Below are positions 49,779 through 52,885 of a stretch of DNA of 52,885 nucleotides, one piece after another. Both the position numbers and the translations under genes were made by a program. The notes beneath the pieces are model-generated. The model saw only the letters and a list, made by a program, of their open reading frames with translations. It was not told where the DNA came from and ran no database searches. The stretch is from UBA11524 sp964391995. Its GTDB lineage: Bacteria > Bacillota > Clostridia > Christensenellales > Aristaeellaceae. The number at the start of each line of letters is the position of its first letter. Within the stretch, counting starts at the first letter, position 1. The stretch lies in NCBI GenBank assembly GCA_964391995.1, contig CAYMOM010000001.1, forward strand, positions 1-52,885, read 5' to 3'.

Positions 49779-52307
49779 TTACTCGGACTTACGGTACTCG
49801 GCAGACAGGTCGTTGTTGTTGGCAGCAACGAACTCGGTCCACTCGGCATCGGTGTAGTTGACTTCCATGTAGCGGATGCCACCGAAGCCCATGAACACGT
49901 TATCCTCGTTGGAGATGTAGGACAGCTTCGCGCCCAGGAAGGATCCGCCGCCGTCAGCGATCAGCATAACGGAACGGGACTCCTTGATGGTCAGCTCTTC
50001 CAGAGCGGAGAGGATCATCAGCCGGGTCTCAACGGGAGCCTTGCCGGAACCCCAGTCATAGGTATTGATTTGGTTATTCTCAGCAGCAACGCCGTTGAGG
50101 CAATAGTACCAGTTCGCCACGTTCATGGTGATGGTTTCGCCAGCGCCTTCGTAATCGCCGGCGGGCAGGGTCAGGGTCATGTCGATGGCGGTGGTATCCC
50201 AGTACTGGTGATAGTTCAGGGAATCCTCGGGATTAACGAAAGCACCCACGATGTCATAGGGGTTGAAGGCGTTGCCGGAGAAGCCGTAGCCGAAGCCGAT
50301 CTGGGTAGAACCGCTGCGGAAGGCTTCCGCCCACTGGGCGCCGGCGGAGGCGTCAAACACCACGTCGATCTTGTCTTCCAGCTCGGTGCCGGCAGTCAGG
50401 TCGTCCAGCACATCCTGCAGATAGCCGGCGCGGAAGCGCTGCTTGTCATTGTCAACAGAGGAGCCGTACACCAGGGTGATGTTCTTGGTGGCATCGTAGC
50501 CGTACTTCTCGGGATCAGCATTCAGGATAGCGATGGCTTCCTTAATCTTTTCCTTAGCCACGGTGGGGTTGTAGCCGGTCAGGGTCTCATAGGCTTCATC
50601 GGTATCCATGCCGGACATGTCGCCGGTAGCCCACAGGCCGTCCTCGCCCTGGGTGTAGCCATAGGCGCGCAGAACGCCTTCCTTGGCGATGGTGGCGTTG
50701 CGGTACTGGCCGCCGTCATCCAGGTCAGAGGAGTTCTCGATATCATAGTAGTAGCCGCTGTTCAGCAGGCCGAAGCAGGGAATAGCCGTGCCGGGCCAGA
50801 TCTTTTCCACGATGTCGCTGCGGTTCAGGGACAGGTTGAAGGCATGACGGAACTCCTGGATGGCCAGGATGCCGTTGTTCCGGCCGCTGTTCTTCAGAAC
50901 GGACAGGTCGGAGAACAGCTGCATGCCGAAGGTGCCGGTGGAGGTAGAGGTGAAGTAGAGGTACTTGGAATCCAGGTACTCGCCGACGTTCTCGGTCTGC
51001 AGCTCGCCGTCGTCATAGCTGCCGTTCAGGAAGCCCATCCAGCGGGTGGCAAACTCTTCCACCTTGCGGCAGTTGATGGCGGTGATGTTGTACTGGTTCT
51101 TGTACTCTTCCATGTTCCAGCCGAACCAGTTCTCGTTCTTTTCCAGACGATAGTGGGAACCGGCCTCGAACTCAACCAGCTTGTAGGGGCCCCAGCTGGC
51201 AGTGGTTTCCAGAGAGGAGTTGTAGTTGGAGGTCCACAGGGTCGCGCCGGCAGCGGGAGCGATCTTGGAAGCCTCGTACTTTTCCTTGTGAACCAGGGGC
51301 AGGCTGGACAGGTAGTAGGGCGCCCAAACGGACAGGGAGCCATCTTCCTTCAGGAAATCGAAGGAAACGCCCAGGCAGATGACGATGGCATTCTCTTCAG
51401 GAATGGCATAAACGCCAACACGGTCCCAAGCAACATCGCGGTCGGTGTTCTCGGAGTAGATGGTAGCGTCATAGCCGTAGCCAGCGCCGGGCTCCATGTA
51501 GGCGGCATAGCCCGCATACAGATCAGCACCGGAGAAGGCATCGGTCTTTTCGGCATTGTCGTAGATGGTGGTGTCGGTCACAGACACATACTCGGGGCAC
51601 TCGTTGCCATCGGCATCGGTGTAGCCCTGAGCGCCCCACAGATTCCACACGTTGGCATACACGGTCTCGCCGGCTTCCAGCGCTTCCTGGATGGAGGCAT
51701 AGCCCTTGGAGCCCAGGGTGTCATAGGTGCCTTCTTCGTTCTGGAAGAAATAGCTCTTGGCGCCCTTGATTTTCAGGGTATCGTAGTAGGTGTTGGCGCG
51801 GAAGTTCATGAAGGCAGGATCCAGCAGCTGCTGCATGGAGTACTCGAAATCCGCAGCAGTGATGGCGGTGCCGTCATCCCACTTCAGGTCATCGCGCAGG
51901 GTGATCTTCCAGGCATAGCCGCCCTTGGCCTTTTCCTCTTCGGTGTAGCCCCACTTGGCGTCAACAGTGGCGGTCACATCCTCCAGCTTGGTGGCGGCGG
52001 TGTAATTGGTGGTGTAAGCGCCGGGAACGATGCCATCCTTGTTGATGGTGCCGTCCTCGTTGTACTTCTTATCGTCCTCGAACTTGTAATCGTAGGAGTA
52101 GAAGGAGGAGGCGATGTAGTCCATGATCTGGGTGTCATTGTTGTCGGCGTAGGTGAATTCATTCCAGTTGCTGGGCATGGTCTGCGTGGTGGTATTGTAC
52201 TCTGCCTGCTTGTAAGCAGTCTGTTCGGCAGACGCAGTCGCAAGCATGCTCATGCCGAGCATCAGGCACAAAACAACCGAGACAACAGACTTCAGGGTTT
52301 TGTTCAT
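49779..52307 (-). CDS. oppA: Oligopeptide-binding protein OppA (SBP_bac_5), enlarged, no lipobox
   Basis: 842 residues from the ATG at 52307 (GGAGG 8 bases upstream); usual OppA is about 540-600. Signal peptide ends ATASA-EQ, a signal peptidase I site; the only Cys in it (VVLC) does not fit a lipobox. SBP_bac_5 traits: WKITLRDDLKWDDGTAITAADFEYSMQQLLDP, SWGPYKLVEFEAG..., FRHAFNLSLNRSDIV. Extra length lies before the SWGPYKL segment (about 170-330) and near the end. Very acidic and Tyr-rich. It would capture peptides for OppBCDF. Consensus promoter upstream. Confidence 0.94.
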   Translation of the reverse strand: MNKTLKSVVSVVLCLMLGMSMLATASAEQTAYKQAEYNTTTQTMPSNWNEFTYADNNDTQIMDYIASSFYSYDYKFEDDKKYNEDGTINKDGIVPGAYTTNYTAATKLEDVTATVDAKWGYTEEEKAKGGYAWKITLRDDLKWDDGTAITAADFEYSMQQLLDPAFMNFRANTYYDTLKIKGAKSYFFQNEEGTYDTLGSKGYASIQEALEAGETVYANVWNLWGAQGYTDADGNECPEYVSVTDTTIYDNAEKTDAFSGADLYAGYAAYMEPGAGYGYDATIYSENTDRDVAWDRVGVYAIPEENAIVICLGVSFDFLKEDGSLSVWAPYYLSSLPLVHKEKYEASKIAPAAGATLWTSNYNSSLETTASWGPYKLVEFEAGSHYRLEKNENWFGWNMEEYKNQYNITAINCRKVEEFATRWMGFLNGSYDDGELQTENVGEYLDSKYLYFTSTSTGTFGMQLFSDLSVLKNSGRNNGILAIQEFRHAFNLSLNRSDIVEKIWPGTAIPCFGLLNSGYYYDIENSSDLDDGGQYRNATIAKEGVLRAYGYTQGEDGLWATGDMSGMDTDEAYETLTGYNPTVAKEKIKEAIAILNADPEKYGYDATKNITLVYGSSVDNDKQRFRAGYLQDVLDDLTAGTELEDKIDVVFDASAGAQWAEAFRSGSTQIGFGYGFSGNAFNPYDIVGAFVNPEDSLNYHQYWDTTAIDMTLTLPAGDYEGAGETITMNVANWYYCLNGVAAENNQINTYDWGSGKAPVETRLMILSALEELTIKESRSVMLIADGGGSFLGAKLSYISNEDNVFMGFGGIRYMEVNYTDAEWTEFVAANNNDLSAEYRKSE

Positions 52308-52423
52308 GATGTTTCCCTCCACTTTTATTTTTTTCTTCATCTTCATCCGTGCCTTCTGCAAATCCGCTTACCGGAACCCTCATCGGCATGCAGAAAAGCC
52401 GCATGAATATAAAGATATTAAAT

Positions 52424-52452
52424 ATTATACCGTGTTCTTCACTTTGTGTCAA
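52424..52452 (-). promoter_or_regulatory. Consensus sigma-A promoter of opp operon
   Basis: TTGACA (52447-52452), 17 bases, TATAAT (52424-52429) on the minus strand, both perfect. The 5' leader is about 110 bases and A/T rich. Confidence 0.95.
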
Positions 52453-52508
52453 CCATTTTGGACAAAAAAGGCCCAGAAAACCACACAAAAGCGCATGTTT
52501 GCTGTTTT

Positions 52509-52571
52509 CCATCGCCATGCATATCATGCACGGCGATGGGTGTCGAAAAAATGGCAAAGCCACTTTTTCGA
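52509..52571 (-). terminator. Two adjacent inverted repeats between IS element and opp promoter
   Basis: CCATCGCC-a-TGCAT-atc-ATGCA-c-GGCGATGG (52509-52539) and TCGAAAAA-a-TGGC-aaa-GCCA-c-TTTTTCGA (52543-52571). The second gives a hairpin followed by TTTTTTCG on the minus strand, so it can end transcription coming from the transposase gene. Confidence 0.75.
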
Positions 52572-52610
52572 GGATTTGCGCTCCGTTACTGCCTGGCCTG
52601 CAAGCAGGCC

Positions 52611-52885
52611 TCAGCCCGCCCACAAAGCCCTGATTCCCACCAGAATCAGGGGTTTGTGCGCGCAAGGAGAAGCCAGAAACCGAAACGCAAATAAAAAAGA
52701 AGCCTTGATCAGGCGTTTGATGTTTTGGACAGCGGCGGTCAGGAAGCACTGTTCGCGCATGTTCTGAAGGCCGAGCATGCGCGCAAAGCGGAGGCCATGA
52801 TTGACCTTCGCTTCGGCAAAAGAGCGCTCGACCGTTTCTTTTCGCCAGGCATACAGCCGCCTTCCGTTAGGCGATTTGGTAAATG
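52611..52885 (-). CDS. IS1182-like transposase, C-terminal 90 residues
   Basis: The frame enters from the right window edge and stops at 52611. It shows the end of a DDE transposase: RKETVERSFAEAKVNHGLRF with the catalytic Glu region, then ARMLGLQNMREQCFLTAAVQNIKRL, typical of IS1182/IS5-type elements with a DDE_Tnp_1 domain. It is followed by a Lys-poor tail ending LWAG. The element lies upstream of the opp promoter in the same orientation. A CCTGATTC-ccacca-GAATCAGG hairpin sits inside the 3' end of the gene. Whether the gene is intact cannot be seen. Confidence 0.82.
   Translation of the reverse strand, partial: FTKSPNGRRLYAWRKETVERSFAEAKVNHGLRFARMLGLQNMREQCFLTAAVQNIKRLIKASFLFAFRFLASPCAHKPLILVGIRALWAG

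Noticed and set aside
49716..52406. Long plus-strand frame opposite oppA (896 codons)
   Set aside because: It mirrors the GC-rich third-codon pattern of oppA, has no ribosome site or recognisable family, and oppA is certain. The same holds for the long frames opposite iscS, ftsH and VanW.

Overview
The window looks like chromosomal DNA of a GC-rich, low-motility-context Firmicute, most likely an uncultured gut or rumen Clostridium-class bacterium. The reasons are AGGAGG-type ribosome binding sites, consensus sigma-A promoters (TTGACA-N17-TATAAT), the tilS-hpt-ftsH and iscR-iscS-iscU gene orders, a FHA-FtsW-PBP cluster, GH5 and GH27 glycosidases, a spoIIIE/ftsK translocase and an ECF-like promoter. 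No rRNA, tRNA, CRISPR array or phage module was seen. The lineage is inference; there is no marker rRNA.

Layout. 1-8.8 kb: phosphohexomutase (cut by the window edge), a small unknown gene, tandem membrane M28 peptidases with trmO, the Fe-S cluster operon iscR-iscS-iscU, a PHP phosphoesterase and a divergent secreted GH5 glucanase. 9-17 kb: a leftward run, P/Q/Y-tailed membrane protein - tilS - hpt - ftsH - PHP - VanW. 17.2-20.5 kb: LysM protein, a sugar-sensor-like GGDEF protein and an ECF-promoter secreted protein. 20.8-28.2 kb: DNA methylase, Cys-cluster protein, membrane flavodoxin, UPF0340, ftsK and a secreted protein. 28.3-33 kb (rightward): M16 peptidase, FHA, FtsW/RodA, class B PBP. 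33.4-36.4 kb: methionine importer metQ-metN-metI behind a leader. 36.5-43.3 kb: SH3/Ig surface protein, secreted protein, zinc ribbon, GH27, L,D-transpeptidase, DUF3899. 43.3-52.5 kb: oligopeptide importer oppABCDF. The right edge cuts an IS transposase.

The most striking locus is the methionine importer. Its binding protein MetQ is circularly permuted: the canonical C-terminal half comes first, then the canonical N-terminal half, and joining the end to the start recreates a normal MetQ. Upstream, a consensus promoter drives a 32-codon reading frame with ten Met codons (eight within 13 codons), followed by an intrinsic terminator. A segment over the leader stop codon can pair with the 3' arm of that terminator, which is the arrangement expected of ribosome-mediated attenuation by methionine.

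Two further themes stand out. The Opp importer is oversized: OppD carries about 400 extra residues between Q-loop and signature, OppF about 120 between Walker A and Q-loop, OppC about 220 outside the membrane, and OppA is 842 residues with no lipobox. And a family of modular palindromic repeats (GGGCGCTGCCC stem, then CTTAAGGG...CCCTTAAG stem, then GTCACGG-type stem) sits at gene 3' ends, three times abutting the stop codon exactly.
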